Assembly: GCA_021803325.1 (NCBI GenBank)
Contig: JAJZLP010000083.1
Coordinates: 1-38,550, forward strand
DNA: 38,550 nucleotides
Source: Actinomycetes bacterium
Lineage (GTDB): Bacteria; Actinomycetota; Acidimicrobiia; Acidimicrobiales; UBA8190
Direction: 5' to 3'
Positions 25,629 through 34,585 of the stretch are shown here, in pieces (position 1 is the stretch's first letter; the number at the start of each line of letters is the position of its first letter). Below the pieces are notes generated by a model. That model was not told the DNA's origin, searched no databases, and was given only the letters and a program-made list of their open reading frames with translations. Position numbers and translations under genes: made by a program.

Positions 25629-25673
25629 GTGCTTCGGCCCCCGGGCGGCGCCCGGGGCTGGCACCGGGCCGAA
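25629..25673 (-). promoter_or_regulatory. Nested GC hairpin in the nrdJ leader
   Basis: GCTTCGGCCC (25629-25638) pairs with GGGCCGAAGC (25664-25673), and within it CCCCGGGC pairs with GCCCGGGG. The structure ends about 43 bases before the start codon in a leader of roughly 195 bases. It does not match the cobalamin riboswitch consensus. Confidence 0.4.
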
Positions 25674-25737
25674 GCCCGCCACCTCCCTCCCACGGGATCA
25701 CCGCCGATGCGCTTGCCACCGACCGTCACTCCGCTTC

Positions 25738-25817
25738 GACCACAATATGTTGTGGTCAGTCCGGAGGCACCCACGAGATGTGGGGTTGATTACATCATCG
25801 TAATTCCGCTCGGTCAA
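25738..25817 (-). promoter_or_regulatory. nrdJ promoter with paired NrdR-like boxes
   Basis: Minus-strand TTGACC (25817-25812) and TGTAAT (25794-25789) are 17 bp apart. Downstream lie two palindromes: CCCACGAGATGTGGGG (25770-25785), over the expected start site, and GACCACAATATGTTGTGGTC (25738-25757), with centres about 30 bp apart. Pairs of 16-bp dyads about 31 bp apart next to ribonucleotide reductase promoters are the hallmark of NrdR control. The nrdR gene is not in the window. Confidence 0.7.
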
Positions 25818-25904
25818 CACCAACCGGGCAAAGCTGCCCCTGGTCGGAGGCCGTTCGCGAAGGTTTGCACTCGTGCCCGACGGCACGTGCCCGAAGAACC
25901 GACC

Positions 25905-25933
25905 TTGCCATTGGCCACTGGTTCAGTGATACT
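25905..25933 (+). promoter_or_regulatory. Promoter of the SCP2-domain gene
   Basis: TTGCCA (25905-25910) and GATACT (25928-25933) are 17 bp apart, 40 bp before the start codon. With the divergent nrdJ promoter it accounts for the regulatory content of the 387-bp gap. Confidence 0.6.
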
Positions 25934-25973
25934 TGGCATCATCCGGATCGGACCGGTGACGAGGAGGGACACC

Positions 25974-26399
25974 ATGGTCGACCTGAGCACGATCGACTCC
26001 CCCGAGCAGCTCGCCGCGCTGCTCGACGGGTTGGCGGACGACGACATCATCAGCACCGTGAACCAGATGGGCACCGAAGCGGTGCTGGACCGCGTGTTCG
26101 AGGCGATGCCACGCCGCTTCGACGCAGCCAAGGCGGGTGCCCAGCAGGCCCGCATCCAGTGGAACATCAACACCCCCGAAGGCCCCAAGACCTACTCGGT
26201 CACGGTCGGCGGTGGCACCTGCACGGCTGAACCCGGCTCGACCGACGGCGCCGACATCAGCCTGACGGTGAGCCTCCCTGTCTTCCTGCGCCTCGTCTCG
26301 GGGACGCTCAACGGCACCTCCGCCTTCATGTCCGGCCAGCTCCAGCTCACCGGCAACGTGATGACGGCCATGGCCATGCAGTCGTGGTTCGGCATGTGA
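25974..26399 (+). CDS. SCP2 sterol-binding domain protein
   Basis: The 141-residue protein is a single SCP2-like domain: amphipathic N-terminal helices, VFEAMPRRFDAAKA, the sheet segment IQWNINTPEGPKTYSVTVGG, and ADISLTVSLPVFLRLVSGTL followed by the closing GQLQLTGNVMTAMAMQSWF. It should bind hydrophobic ligands such as lipids or acyl-CoA in a tunnel. ATG at 25974 has GAGGAGGG eight bases upstream and its own promoter. The gene is divergent from nrdJ and convergent with the MerR regulator. Confidence 0.88.
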   Translation: MVDLSTIDSPEQLAALLDGLADDDIISTVNQMGTEAVLDRVFEAMPRRFDAAKAGAQQARIQWNINTPEGPKTYSVTVGGGTCTAEPGSTDGADISLTVSLPVFLRLVSGTLNGTSAFMSGQLQLTGNVMTAMAMQSWFGM

Positions 26400-26456
26400 C
26401 CTGGCTCCCGGCCGCCTGACGGCCGGGCCGTGCGATAACCGAACCTGTCCACGGCC

Positions 26457-26628
26457 GGACCCGAGGTCCGCCTGCACGACCCGACAGTCCAACTGCACGA
26501 CCCGACGGTCCGCCTGCACGACCCGACAGTCCAACTGCACGACCCGACAGTCCAACTGCACGACCCGACAGTCCAACTGCACGACCCGACAGTCCAACTG
26601 CACGACCCGACGGTCCGGCTGGGTCCTC
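26457..26628. repeat. 21-bp tandem repeat between convergent genes
   Basis: About eight copies of gacccgacagtccaactgcac, with gg/cgcc variants in some units, separate the SCP2 and MerR genes. Because 21 is a multiple of three and both strands stay open, false frames arise here. Confidence 0.9.
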
Positions 26629-26641
26629 GGGTCGCAGGGCC

Positions 26642-27409
26642 TTACGACGACCCGGCCCGGTCGGCCGGGCCCTGCGACCCGAGGGCCCGGCCGATGCGGT
26701 CGCTCAAGGCAGCCCGAACCTGGCGCTCCATGGCACGGGCCAGCTCGGCGTCCACCACCTGCTTCACCAGCGGACGGAGGCGCTGCACGGTCTCGGCCAG
26801 CCGGGGCACCGAATCCGCCGGCGGCAGCTCGCCGAGCGGGTCGAAGACGAAGGTGGCGACCAGATCAACGAAGCCGGCGGCCACCTTCTCCATGGCCATC
26901 CGCAGCTCGGCTGCCTCAGCCAGGGCCACATCGAGCGGGATCCCGGCACGCACCAGCTCCGCTCCGGCTCGCAGCAGACCAGGGCTCTGCACCAGGAACC
27001 CGTCACCCTCGGGGCTCAGCAGGTCGAGCCGCTGCGCCTCGGCAGCCACTGCTCGGGTGAGGTGCAGCCCGAACAGCTCCACCAATTCCCCCGACGAGAT
27101 CATGGTCGGGAGCTCGTCGCCCCACGGCTGTCCCAGGGCAACTTCGAGCCCGAGCAGTTCGCCGACTTCCTGACCCCGCTGCCACGCGTCGAGCAGCTCC
27201 CCGATGTTCGCCGTCGAGTATCCCCGCTGCAGCAGCGTTCCGATCAGACGCAGCCGGGCAAGATGGGCATCCGAATAGAGCCCGACCCGGCCCTGGCGCC
27301 GCGGCGGGGGCAGCAGGCCCCGCTCCTGGTACGCGCGAACATTGCGCACCGTCGTGCCCGCCTCTCGGGCCAGCTCGTCGATGCGCATCTCCCTCGGCTG
27401 GCGCACCAT
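26642..27409 (-). CDS. MerR-family transcriptional regulator
   Basis: The 255-residue protein has an N-terminal MerR winged helix: MRIDELAREAGTTVRNVRAY followed by QERGLLPPPRRQGRVGLYSD, then a long helical C-terminal domain with no Cys pattern for metals. Length and the all-helical effector domain suggest sensing of an organic ligand. ATG 27409 is chosen because GGAGAG lies at good spacing; ATG 27388 is also possible. It is divergent from the glycerol kinase gene, which it might regulate, though this is only positional. Confidence 0.85.
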   Translation of the reverse strand: MVRQPREMRIDELAREAGTTVRNVRAYQERGLLPPPRRQGRVGLYSDAHLARLRLIGTLLQRGYSTANIGELLDAWQRGQEVGELLGLEVALGQPWGDELPTMISSGELVELFGLHLTRAVAAEAQRLDLLSPEGDGFLVQSPGLLRAGAELVRAGIPLDVALAEAAELRMAMEKVAAGFVDLVATFVFDPLGELPPADSVPRLAETVQRLRPLVKQVVDAELARAMERQVRAALSDRIGRALGSQGPADRAGSS

Positions 27410-27462
27410 GTGATCGCTCTCCACCCGCCCATCATGTCCGGCGCGCGACCACCACCGTGCAT

Positions 27463-27541
27463 CCACACCCGACACCCCCACACCCGACACCCCCACACCC
27501 ACACCCGCACCCGCACCCGCACCCCCGAGACCCCACACCCG
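27463..27541. repeat. CACCC-type low-complexity repeat between divergent genes
   Basis: Runs of acacccccacacccgac and acacccgcacccgcaccc fill the gap between the MerR and glycerol kinase starts. No gene is visible. Confidence 0.75.
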
Positions 27542-27601
27542 GACCACGCCGGTCGCCGGGTGTCCTCAAAGCTCCGTCCTGGTGCCGGCCGTGTCCCCGG
27601 C

Positions 27602-27607
27602 TATCGT
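27602..27607 (+). promoter_or_regulatory. Leaderless -10 box of glycerol kinase gene
   Basis: TATCGT ends exactly six bases before the ATG at 27614, a spacing that places the transcription start at the start codon. No Shine-Dalgarno sequence is present. Confidence 0.55.
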
Positions 27608-27613
27608 CCGACC

Positions 27614-29206
27614 ATGAGCTCCGGGGGCGCTCGGCCGGCCGCGTACGTCGTCGCTGTCGACGCGGGAACCACGGGGGTGCGGGCGCTGGCCGTCGACGAG
27701 CGCGCCACCGTCGTCGACGTCGCCTACCGGGAGCTGACGCAGCACTTCCCCCGACCTGGCTGGGTCGAGCACGATGCCGCCGAGATCTGGAACCACGTCG
27801 TCGCCACCGTGGCCGAAGTGGCCGGCCGCCTGCGCCAGGACGGCCGGACGGTCGCGGCGATCGGCGTCACCAACCAGCGCGAGACAGTGGTTGCCTGGGA
27901 CCGGCGCACGGGGCAGCCGCTGCACCGGGCCGTGGTGTGGCAGGACCGGCGCACCGCCGCCCGGTGCGATGCCCTTCGCGCCGCCGGCCACCTCCCACTC
28001 GTCCGCCGGCACACGGGTCTCGTCCTCGACCCGTACTTCTCGGCCACCAAGATGGCGTGGCTGCTCGCCGAGGGCGCCGTGGCCGACACGCCCGATCTGG
28101 TGCTCGGCACGGTGGACTCGTGGGTGGTGTGGAACCTGACCGGTGGCGCGACCGGCTCCGGCGGCGCCACGAGCCCTGGATGCGACCACGGCGTGGTCGC
28201 CACCGACGTGTCCAACGCATCGAGGACGGCGCTGTTCGACATCCGCTCCTTGGCGTGGTCGCCGGAGCTGGCAGAGCTGTTCGGGGTCCCGCTGCGCGCC
28301 CTGCCCGAGGTGCGGCCGTCGTGCGGGCGCCTCGGGCGGGTCGTCGGCGACGCGGCCGAAGCGGAGCCCGCTCTGCGGGGTGTTCCGGTCAGCGGTGTGG
28401 CCGGCGACCAGCAGGCAGCCCTCTTCGGCCAGGCATGTTTCCACCCCGGTATGGCGAAAGTCACCTACGGGACAGGCAGCTTCGTGCTCGTGCACGCCGG
28501 CGACACCTGCCCGGTGCCCCCTGACGGCCTGCTGGCCACCGTTGCATGGGACCTGGGCGGTGCCGCGGGGGCCGTCCCGCCGGTGGCCTACGCCCTCGAG
28601 GGAGCGGTCTTCGCCACCGGCGCGGCAGTCCAGTGGCTGCGCGACGGGCTCGGGATCATCGGCCAGGCCGCCGACACCGAGCCGCTGGCGAGGTCGGTCC
28701 CCGACAGCGGGGGCGTCGCTGTCGTGCCCGCGTTCACCGGCATGGGGAGCCCGTGGTGGGATCCCTACGCTCGAGGTGCGGTGGTGGGGATCACCCGCGG
28801 CACGACCCGTGCGCACCTCGCCCGAGCCGTCGTGGACGCGATGGCGATGCAGGTCCGCGACGTCGCCGACGCCATATGCGGCACGCTTGGCCACCCGCTC
28901 CGGGCACTGCGGGCTGACGGGGGCGCGTCGGTCATGGACCTGCTGCTGCAGTGCCAGGCCGACCAGCTGCGCGTCCCCGTGTCCCGTCCCCGGTCAGCCG
29001 AGACCACCGCGCTCGGCGCCGCGACGCTGGCCGGACTGGCAGAGGGCGTGTGGTCATCGCTCGACGAGCTCGCCGACCTCTGGGCTCTCGACGTCGAGAT
29101 CACCCCGGCAGCGGCGCCCGCAGCGGCCGACGCCGCACACGACCGGTGGCTGCAGGCGGTGCACCGGGCGCGGGATTGGGCCACCACCGAACCCGATCCG
29201 AGGTGA
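27614..29206 (+). CDS. glpK: Glycerol kinase / FGGY carbohydrate kinase
   Basis: The 530-residue FGGY kinase has the phosphate-binding start VVAVDAGTTGVRALAVDE, the glycerol-kinase-like segments GVTNQRETVVAWDRRTG and AVVWQDRRTA, the second domain YGTGSFVLVHAG, and ADGGASVMDLLLQCQADQL. Length is slightly above the usual 500. It should phosphorylate glycerol to glycerol-3-phosphate in the cytosol. The insert GGATGSGGATSPGCDHGVV near residue 180 is longer than usual. The ATG at 27614 follows a leaderless -10 box. glpK is the best guess; another FGGY substrate is possible. Confidence 0.85.
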   Translation: MSSGGARPAAYVVAVDAGTTGVRALAVDERATVVDVAYRELTQHFPRPGWVEHDAAEIWNHVVATVAEVAGRLRQDGRTVAAIGVTNQRETVVAWDRRTGQPLHRAVVWQDRRTAARCDALRAAGHLPLVRRHTGLVLDPYFSATKMAWLLAEGAVADTPDLVLGTVDSWVVWNLTGGATGSGGATSPGCDHGVVATDVSNASRTALFDIRSLAWSPELAELFGVPLRALPEVRPSCGRLGRVVGDAAEAEPALRGVPVSGVAGDQQAALFGQACFHPGMAKVTYGTGSFVLVHAGDTCPVPPDGLLATVAWDLGGAAGAVPPVAYALEGAVFATGAAVQWLRDGLGIIGQAADTEPLARSVPDSGGVAVVPAFTGMGSPWWDPYARGAVVGITRGTTRAHLARAVVDAMAMQVRDVADAICGTLGHPLRALRADGGASVMDLLLQCQADQLRVPVSRPRSAETTALGAATLAGLAEGVWSSLDELADLWALDVEITPAAAPAAADAAHDRWLQAVHRARDWATTEPDPR

Positions 29207-29453
29207 CCCCGGGACCCCACCACCACCGAGCCCGGCGGCGCCGCTCCGGCAGTCTGCGCTGGATCCCAGCCCCAGAGCGCTGCGCGCTGTAGGTTCGATC
29301 CCGCAGTCACGGCATACGAAACGGCCATCGCCCCTGGGGGGGACGATCGGGCTCGGTTCGACAGGATCCTGCACCGGTCGGCCCATCCAGGCAGAGCTGC
29401 CGGCGGTTGGGCTGGCGCAGACGGGCCGACAGGCTCGAAATGAGAGGACGATC

Positions 29454-31226
29454 ATGGGAATCGGAAGCACATCCGCAGCGGCTGCCGACTCGCCAGACGA
29501 AAGTCGGCAGCAACGTGGCTCACTCTCGTGGCTGACCAACCGAGAGCTCCCGCACTATCCCTCCGCTGGGCGGCGCTACTTCTACCTGGCAGTGGTGATC
29601 GCCGCGTCGATCGTGCTCTGGTACCAGTACTACGTCCCGACGGCAGTGGCGCCGCTGCTGCTCCGGCAGTTCCATCTGTCGTTCCACCACTACGTCTACA
29701 TCATCGTCGGGTCGAACGTCGCCGGGGTGGTGGCGGCGCTCTTCGGCGGGTTCACCGACCGGCTCGGGCGAACTTGGGTCGTGATCGGCGGCCTGCTGGT
29801 CGTGGCCCTCATCCAGCTGGTGGCCATCCCCAACACGACGACGTCGGCACCGTTCATCGTGGCCGTCGTCGCCGTCGGCCTGTTCGAAGGCATCATCCTG
29901 GTGGCCACCCCAGCCCTGGTGCGTGACTTCACCCCGCAGCTGGGGCGGGCGTCGGCCATGGGATTCTGGACGCTGGGCCCGGTGGCCGGCGTCCTGGTGG
30001 CCAGCGTGCTCGGCAGCCACACCATCGGTGCAACCTCGGCGGACTGGCAGCGCGAGTTCATCATCTCGGGCATCGCCGGCCTGGCGGTGTTCGTCGTCGC
30101 CGTGCTCTTCCTGCGGGAACTGTCGCCCCGCATCCGCGACCAGGTGATGCACACCGAGCGGGACCGGGCGCTCGTCGAACTGCAGGCCCGTGGCCTCGAC
30201 GTGGAGTCGGCCACCCGCCACCCCTGGCGGCAGATGCTGAAGGCCGACGTCATCCTGTCCGCCCTCGCCATCAGCGTCATGCTGATCATCTTCTACACGG
30301 CATCAGGCTTCTTCACGGTGTACTTCGACACGGTCTTCCACCACGGCACGACCTACTTCACCCTCCCTCAGGCCAACGGCATCGACACCTGGATGTGGGC
30401 CGTCGACTGCGTCGGGCTCATCGTCTTCGGCCTGCTGAGCGATCTGGTCCGCGTACGGAAGCCGTTTATGGTGGTGGGCGGCGTCGGCGCCATGGTGATG
30501 ATGGTCCTGCTGATCTCCCACACCGGGCACCCGACTTCCAGCTACTACACGATGGTCTGGGTCGCCGCAGGCGTCTTCCTGTTCACCGCCATGGCCTACG
30601 CCACCTGGATGGCCAGCTACACCGAGACCGTCGAAGCTCGCAACCCCGCGCTGGTCGCCACCGGGCTGGCGGTGTGGGGCGGCATGCTCCGCCTGACGGT
30701 GGCCGTGTCCCTGCTCATCCTGCCCGTGATGGTCAGCTCGGCCAGCAAAGTGGTCGACAACCAGCAGTACCAGCAGTTCGTCCCCAAAGCCCTCGCCATC
30801 GAGCACCAGTACGGCCCGCTCATCGCCATCGTGCAGAAGAACCCCGCGCTCTTCCAAACGCTGTCGAGCTACGCAAGCCCGAGCGATATCCCGCCCGCGC
30901 TGGTGGCAAAGGGCATCGCAGCTTCCGGCGGTGGCAAGGAGGGCCTCGCCAACCTGCTGAAGATCAACGGGATCAAGCCCGAGCTCGCCTTCCTGCAGAA
31001 GTACCAGACCCACCTGCTCGCATTGCAGCAAGGAGCCGACGCCTCGCCGGCTGAGTGGCAGCACTGGTTCTGGGTGTGCTTCGGCGGCATCGCAGTCTTC
31101 ATCCCGCTGGTGTTCGTCATGAAGGGCCGGTGGGACCCCAGGCGGGCCCGCGAGGACGAGCGCGAGCACGAGGCACATGTGGCGGCTGAGCTCGAGCGGC
31201 TACGCGGCACCGGCACTCCGAGCTGA
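29454..31226 (+). CDS. MFS transporter with large loop before the last helix
   Basis: The 590-residue membrane protein has about twelve hydrophobic segments, from YFYLAVVIAASIVLWYQYY to WVCFGGIAVFIPLVFVM, and the MFS motif FGGFTDRLGRTW after the second helix. A hydrophilic insertion of about 110 residues (roughly 425-537) precedes the last helix and would be extracytoplasmic or cytoplasmic depending on topology. The C-terminus is charged and helical (EDEREHEAHVAAELERLRG). ATG 29454 has GAGAGG eight bases upstream. It is a sugar-porter-like secondary transporter by motif only; the substrate is unknown. Its final codons come from the first unit of a 26-bp repeat. Confidence 0.85.
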   Translation: MGIGSTSAAAADSPDESRQQRGSLSWLTNRELPHYPSAGRRYFYLAVVIAASIVLWYQYYVPTAVAPLLLRQFHLSFHHYVYIIVGSNVAGVVAALFGGFTDRLGRTWVVIGGLLVVALIQLVAIPNTTTSAPFIVAVVAVGLFEGIILVATPALVRDFTPQLGRASAMGFWTLGPVAGVLVASVLGSHTIGATSADWQREFIISGIAGLAVFVVAVLFLRELSPRIRDQVMHTERDRALVELQARGLDVESATRHPWRQMLKADVILSALAISVMLIIFYTASGFFTVYFDTVFHHGTTYFTLPQANGIDTWMWAVDCVGLIVFGLLSDLVRVRKPFMVVGGVGAMVMMVLLISHTGHPTSSYYTMVWVAAGVFLFTAMAYATWMASYTETVEARNPALVATGLAVWGGMLRLTVAVSLLILPVMVSSASKVVDNQQYQQFVPKALAIEHQYGPLIAIVQKNPALFQTLSSYASPSDIPPALVAKGIAASGGGKEGLANLLKINGIKPELAFLQKYQTHLLALQQGADASPAEWQHWFWVCFGGIAVFIPLVFVMKGRWDPRRAREDEREHEAHVAAELERLRGTGTPS

Positions 31227-31344
31227 CCACGCCGATGTGCACTCCGAGCTGACCACGCCGGTGCGCGCTACGAGCTGACCACGCCGATGTGCACTCCGAG
31301 CTGACCGCGCCGATGCGCGCTACGAGCTGACCACGCCGGTGCGG
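31215..31344. repeat. 26-bp tandem repeat at the MFS gene 3' end
   Basis: Five copies of a 26-bp unit (actccgagctgaccacgccg plus gatgtgc-type variants) begin inside the last codons of the transporter and supply its stop codon TGA in gagctgacc. Confidence 0.88.
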
Positions 31345-31531
31345 CGGGGTCGAGCTGGCCTCAGGGGCTGGCCGACCCCGCCGCTTCGCGTCCGAATCCC
31401 TGCTGCTCGCGCCCTGCGCCACGGTCGCCATCCGAGATCACCACCCACCGCCAGGCAGCGTTCCGGGCGAGACCACGCCGAAGGCCCTCGCACCGAACGC
31501 TGCTCGTCACCGAACGCTGCTCGCACCCTGC

Positions 31532-31653
31532 GCCACGGTCGCCACGGTCGCCACGGTCGCCACGGTCGCCACGGTCGCCACGGTCGCCACGGTCGCCACG
31601 GTCGCCACGGTCGCCACGGTCGCCACGGTCGCCACGGTCGCCACGGTCGCCAC
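31532..31653. repeat. 9-bp tandem repeat (gccacggtc)13
   Basis: Thirteen exact copies of gccacggtc plus a partial one. It sits in the 519-bp gap between the convergent MFS and acyltransferase genes, where no gene is supported; frames through it encode repeated HGR or GDR tripeptides. Confidence 0.95.
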
Positions 31654-31745
31654 CAAGGTGATCGCACATTGCTCGGCGCGAGACCACGCGGAAGGCCTTG
31701 GACAGACCCCGTCACTCCCCTACAGAGAACCGCCGCCCGGGCGGG

Positions 31746-32489
31746 TCAGGCGGCGGAGTGCGGCGTGGGCTCGCTGCAGACCTGCTCCCCGGCACCGCTG
31801 CCGATGCTTGCCATCACCGTCGGCTCGGCGCCCCCGACCACATCGTGTCGCTTGGCGTACCGGTCCACATGCTCCTGCCCGGTCAGCCGCCCGATCTCGA
31901 ACATGAGCTCGTCGGTGAGCGCCCGCAGGACCATGGGATCGTCGCCGGCCCCGGCGAAGCGTCGGACGTCGAGCGGGGACCCGAATCGCACCTCGACTTT
32001 TCGGAACGGGCGGAGCCAGAGGGAGCCGCGAGGCTGCACAGCGGTGGTACCCACGATCCCGACCGGCACGATCGGCACCCCGCAGGTGAGAGCCAGGCGG
32101 GCCACGCCGGTGTGCCCCCGGTATAGGCGACCGTCGGGCGACCGGGTGCCCTCCGGGTAGATACCGAGGGTGCCTCCGCCCTGCAGCACCTCCCTGGCGG
32201 CGGCGAGCGCCCGCTCCGACGCGCTCCCACCATCACGGCGCATGGGGATCTGCCCTGCGGCCCGGAAGAACCAGGCGGTCCGCCACGAGTCGAAGTACTC
32301 CGCCTTCGCCACGAAGGTGACCCTGCGCCACACCACCACCGGCAAGAAGAGCGAATCGCAGAACGACACGTGGTTCGCCGCGAGGATCACCGGTCCCCGC
32401 CTCGGCACGTTGCTCCGACCGACGACCCGCACGCGCCAGAGCCCGAACAACAGGGGGCTGATCACGGCTTTCAGCACCCAATAGGCCAT
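31746..32489 (-). CDS. 1-acyl-sn-glycerol-3-phosphate acyltransferase family (PlsC-like)
   Basis: The 247-residue protein has the acyltransferase motifs NHVSFCD (block I, catalytic His/Asp) and EGTRS (block III), with FRAAGQIPMRRDGG between them and VPIVPVGIVGTT (block IV), as in PlsC-type enzymes. It would acylate lysophosphatidate or a related lipid at the membrane; a mycobacterial relative lies in the Rv2182c region near pimB'. ATG 32489 is followed by a hydrophobic helix (VLKAVISPLLFGLW). TACCGT lies six bases before the ATG, indicating a leaderless transcript. The C-terminal 30 residues are unlike the family. Confidence 0.9.
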   Translation of the reverse strand: MAYWVLKAVISPLLFGLWRVRVVGRSNVPRRGPVILAANHVSFCDSLFLPVVVWRRVTFVAKAEYFDSWRTAWFFRAAGQIPMRRDGGSASERALAAAREVLQGGGTLGIYPEGTRSPDGRLYRGHTGVARLALTCGVPIVPVGIVGTTAVQPRGSLWLRPFRKVEVRFGSPLDVRRFAGAGDDPMVLRALTDELMFEIGRLTGQEHVDRYAKRHDVVGGAEPTVMASIGSGAGEQVCSEPTPHSAA

Positions 32490-32495
32490 GGCGAC

Positions 32496-32501
32496 ACGGT
32501 A
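32496..32501 (-). promoter_or_regulatory. Leaderless -10 box of the acyltransferase gene
   Basis: On the minus strand TACCGT is followed by six bases and then ATG, the same spacing as at the glycerol kinase gene. Confidence 0.55.
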
Positions 32502-32633
32502 GCGCGCCGCCTCCGATGGCGAAAGCCTTACCAGGACGCAATGTGCCACATGGTGACGCTGACCGCGCCGCCCGGCACGGAGTGTGGCGGCCAAGGTTCC
32601 AGGTGCAGCAGCTTGCTCGGTCGCAAGACGCGC

Positions 32634-32639
32634 TAGCGT
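32634..32639 (+). promoter_or_regulatory. Leaderless -10 box of the tetR-type gene
   Basis: TAGCGT is followed by seven bases and the GTG start at 32647; TTGCTC (32613) is a possible -35 at a short 15-bp spacing. Confidence 0.45.
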
Positions 32640-32646
32640 GCCGGCG

Positions 32647-33267
32647 GTGAGCCGAAGGTTGACGGCGCGGGGCCGGCGACGCCGCAAGGAGCTGCTCGAC
32701 TTCGCCGCGCACCGTTTCGCCACCAACGGGTTCCACCCGACCTCGGTCACCGAGATCGTCGACGGTGTCGGTGTCGGCAAGGGCGTCTTCTACTGGTATT
32801 TCGAGTCGAAGGACGAGCTCTTCCGACAGATCCTGATCGACGCCCAACGCGACCTGCGGCGCCAGCAGCGCCAGGCCATCGAGGACGAGCCGGACCCGTT
32901 ACGGCGAATCGAAGCCGGCGTGCGGATGGCGGTGCACTGGCTGGACGCCAACCGGCATCTCTTTGCACTGTTGGAGCTGGCCCGGACCGAAGAGCGTTTC
33001 GCCCCCCTCGTCCGCCAAGGCGAGGAGCAAGCCGTGGCCGACGCGCTCCCGCACATCCAGGCCGGCATGGACGCTGGTCTCATCCGGCGGGCCGACCCCC
33101 TGGTGGTGGCTCACGGGATCGTCGGCGTCACCAACACCCTCACCCGGGTCCTGGTCCTCGACCAGGGCCAGACGGCGGACACGGCGGCCGACGCGGCGAT
33201 CGCCTTCTGCTTCGAAGGGATCATGTCGCCAGCCAGCGCCCGGGCTCGGCTCGGCCGTGCCGGCTGA
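32647..33267 (+). CDS. TetR-family transcriptional regulator
   Basis: The 206-residue protein has the TetR DNA-binding helix-turn-helix SVTEIVDGVGVGKGVFYWYF followed by ESKDELF, then an all-helical ligand domain. The GTG at 32647 follows a -10-like TAGCGT; an in-frame GTG six bases upstream is an alternative. The gene diverges from the acyltransferase gene with a 157-bp gap and might control it. Its last codons run into the 34-bp repeat array. Confidence 0.88.
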   Translation: MSRRLTARGRRRRKELLDFAAHRFATNGFHPTSVTEIVDGVGVGKGVFYWYFESKDELFRQILIDAQRDLRRQQRQAIEDEPDPLRRIEAGVRMAVHWLDANRHLFALLELARTEERFAPLVRQGEEQAVADALPHIQAGMDAGLIRRADPLVVAHGIVGVTNTLTRVLVLDQGQTADTAADAAIAFCFEGIMSPASARARLGRAG

Positions 33268-33377
33268 CATGCCCCGGGCTCGGCTCGGCCGTGCCGGCAG
33301 ACGCGCCCCGGGCTCGGCTCGGCCGTGCCCACTGACACGCCCCGGGCTCGCCTCGGCCGTGCCCACTGACACGCCCT
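33239..33377. repeat. 34-bp tandem repeat at the TetR gene 3' end
   Basis: Four copies of a unit containing cgggctcggctcggccgtgc and then cggctgacatgccc (variants cagacgcgcccc and cactgacacgcccc) start within the last codons of the regulator. They fill the gap to the convergent aminotransferase. Confidence 0.85.
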
Positions 33378-33382
33378 GACCG

Positions 33383-34579
33383 TCAGTGCAGCTTGGTCAG
33401 GGCGCGCCGCATGGTGCGCATCGCCTGCCCGATGCGCTGCTCGTTCTCGATGAGCGCGAACCGGACGTGGCCGTCACCTCCCGGACCGAAGCCGACACCC
33501 GGGGACACCGCCACGTCCGCCTCGGACACCAGCTTCGAAGCGAACTCGAGCGATCCCATCTCGCGGTATGGCTCAGGGATCGGCGCCCACACGAACATCG
33601 TCCCCCGCGGCTTGCTCACCGGCCAGCCGATGCGGGCCAACCCGTCGCACAGTGCGTCACGCCGGGCCTGGTAGACGGCATTGACCTCCGCCGGGTACCC
33701 CGGCGCCTCGTTCATGGCCACGATTGCAGCGATCTGGATCGGCTGGAACGTGCCGTAGTCCAGGTAGCTCTTCAGCTTGGTGAGCGCTGCAACGGTGGCG
33801 GCGTTGCCGACCAGGAAGGCGACACGCCATCCAGCCATGGAGAACGACTTGGTCATCGAGTAGAGCTCGACGGCGACGTCCTTGGCCCCCGGGACTTGGA
33901 GGATCGACGGTGGCCGGTACCCGTCGAAGGCGATGTCGGCATAGGCGAAGTCGTGCACCAGCATGATCTGGTGCTCTCGGGCGAAGTCCACGATCCGCTG
34001 CATCCACGCCAGGTCCACGCAGGCGGTGGTGGGGTTGTGGGGGAACGACAGGATGATCACCCGGGGCTTCGGCCAGGCCGACTCCCATGCCTCCATCAGG
34101 TTGGCGAAGAAGGTCTCCGAGGTGTCCTCGTCCCCCTTCACCTCGCCGAGCCGGACATGGCGGACGTCTGCTCCCGCGAACAACGGGGCATAGATGTGGA
34201 TCGGGTACGACGGGGAGGGGACCAGCGCCCCGTCCCCAGGCCCGAGCAACACCCACATCAGGTGCGACAGGCCCTCCTTCGCACCGATGGTGGTGACCAC
34301 CTCGGTGTCGGGGTCGAGCGCGACCCCGAATTCCCGGTCGTACAGGGCGGCCACCGCCTGGCGCAGCTTGGGGATGCCGCGGCTGGCCGAGTACCGGTGG
34401 TTGCGGGGATTGCGGACCGCCTCGGCCAGCTTGTCGACGGCGACGTCCGGCGACGGCAGGTCTGGGTTGCCAAAGGCCAGGTCGACCACGTCCCGGCCGG
34501 CTCGCCGGGCAGCCAGCTTGAGTGCGTCGATGTCGGCGAACACGTACGGCGGCAGCCCGAGGATCCGGCGGAATTCCAT
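33383..34579 (-). CDS. alaC: Alanine-synthesising aminotransferase (AlaC-like)
   Basis: The 398-residue PLP-dependent fold-type I aminotransferase has the lysine site [30 protein letters not shown] for the phosphate/carboxylate contacts, and [14 protein letters not shown] near the C-terminus. These strings are closest to AlaC (YfdZ), which makes alanine from pyruvate and glutamate. Length fits (AlaC about 410). The ATG at 34579 is preceded by TAACCT at six bases, so the mRNA is probably leaderless. A related aspartate or branched-chain activity cannot be excluded. Confidence 0.85.
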   Translation of the reverse strand: MEFRRILGLPPYVFADIDALKLAARRAGRDVVDLAFGNPDLPSPDVAVDKLAEAVRNPRNHRYSASRGIPKLRQAVAALYDREFGVALDPDTEVVTTIGAKEGLSHLMWVLLGPGDGALVPSPSYPIHIYAPLFAGADVRHVRLGEVKGDEDTSETFFANLMEAWESAWPKPRVIILSFPHNPTTACVDLAWMQRIVDFAREHQIMLVHDFAYADIAFDGYRPPSILQVPGAKDVAVELYSMTKSFSMAGWRVAFLVGNAATVAALTKLKSYLDYGTFQPIQIAAIVAMNEAPGYPAEVNAVYQARRDALCDGLARIGWPVSKPRGTMFVWAPIPEPYREMGSLEFASKLVSEADVAVSPGVGFGPGGDGHVRFALIENEQRIGQAMRTMRRALTKLH

Positions 34580-34585
34580 CCGCCA

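Noticed and set aside
25587..25790. Cobalamin riboswitch in the nrdJ leader
   Set aside because: The leader is long and structured and the enzyme uses B12, but no match to the B12-box consensus or the core helices could be found.
21387..26399. Very long plus-strand frames opposite nrdJ
   Set aside because: They are antisense shadows of a well-supported enzyme gene, except the last 141 codons, which are the SCP2 gene.
31361..31687. Open frame encoding a long (GDR)n protein
   Set aside because: It only translates the 9-bp repeat array, which is open in several frames on both strands, and it has no ribosome site.
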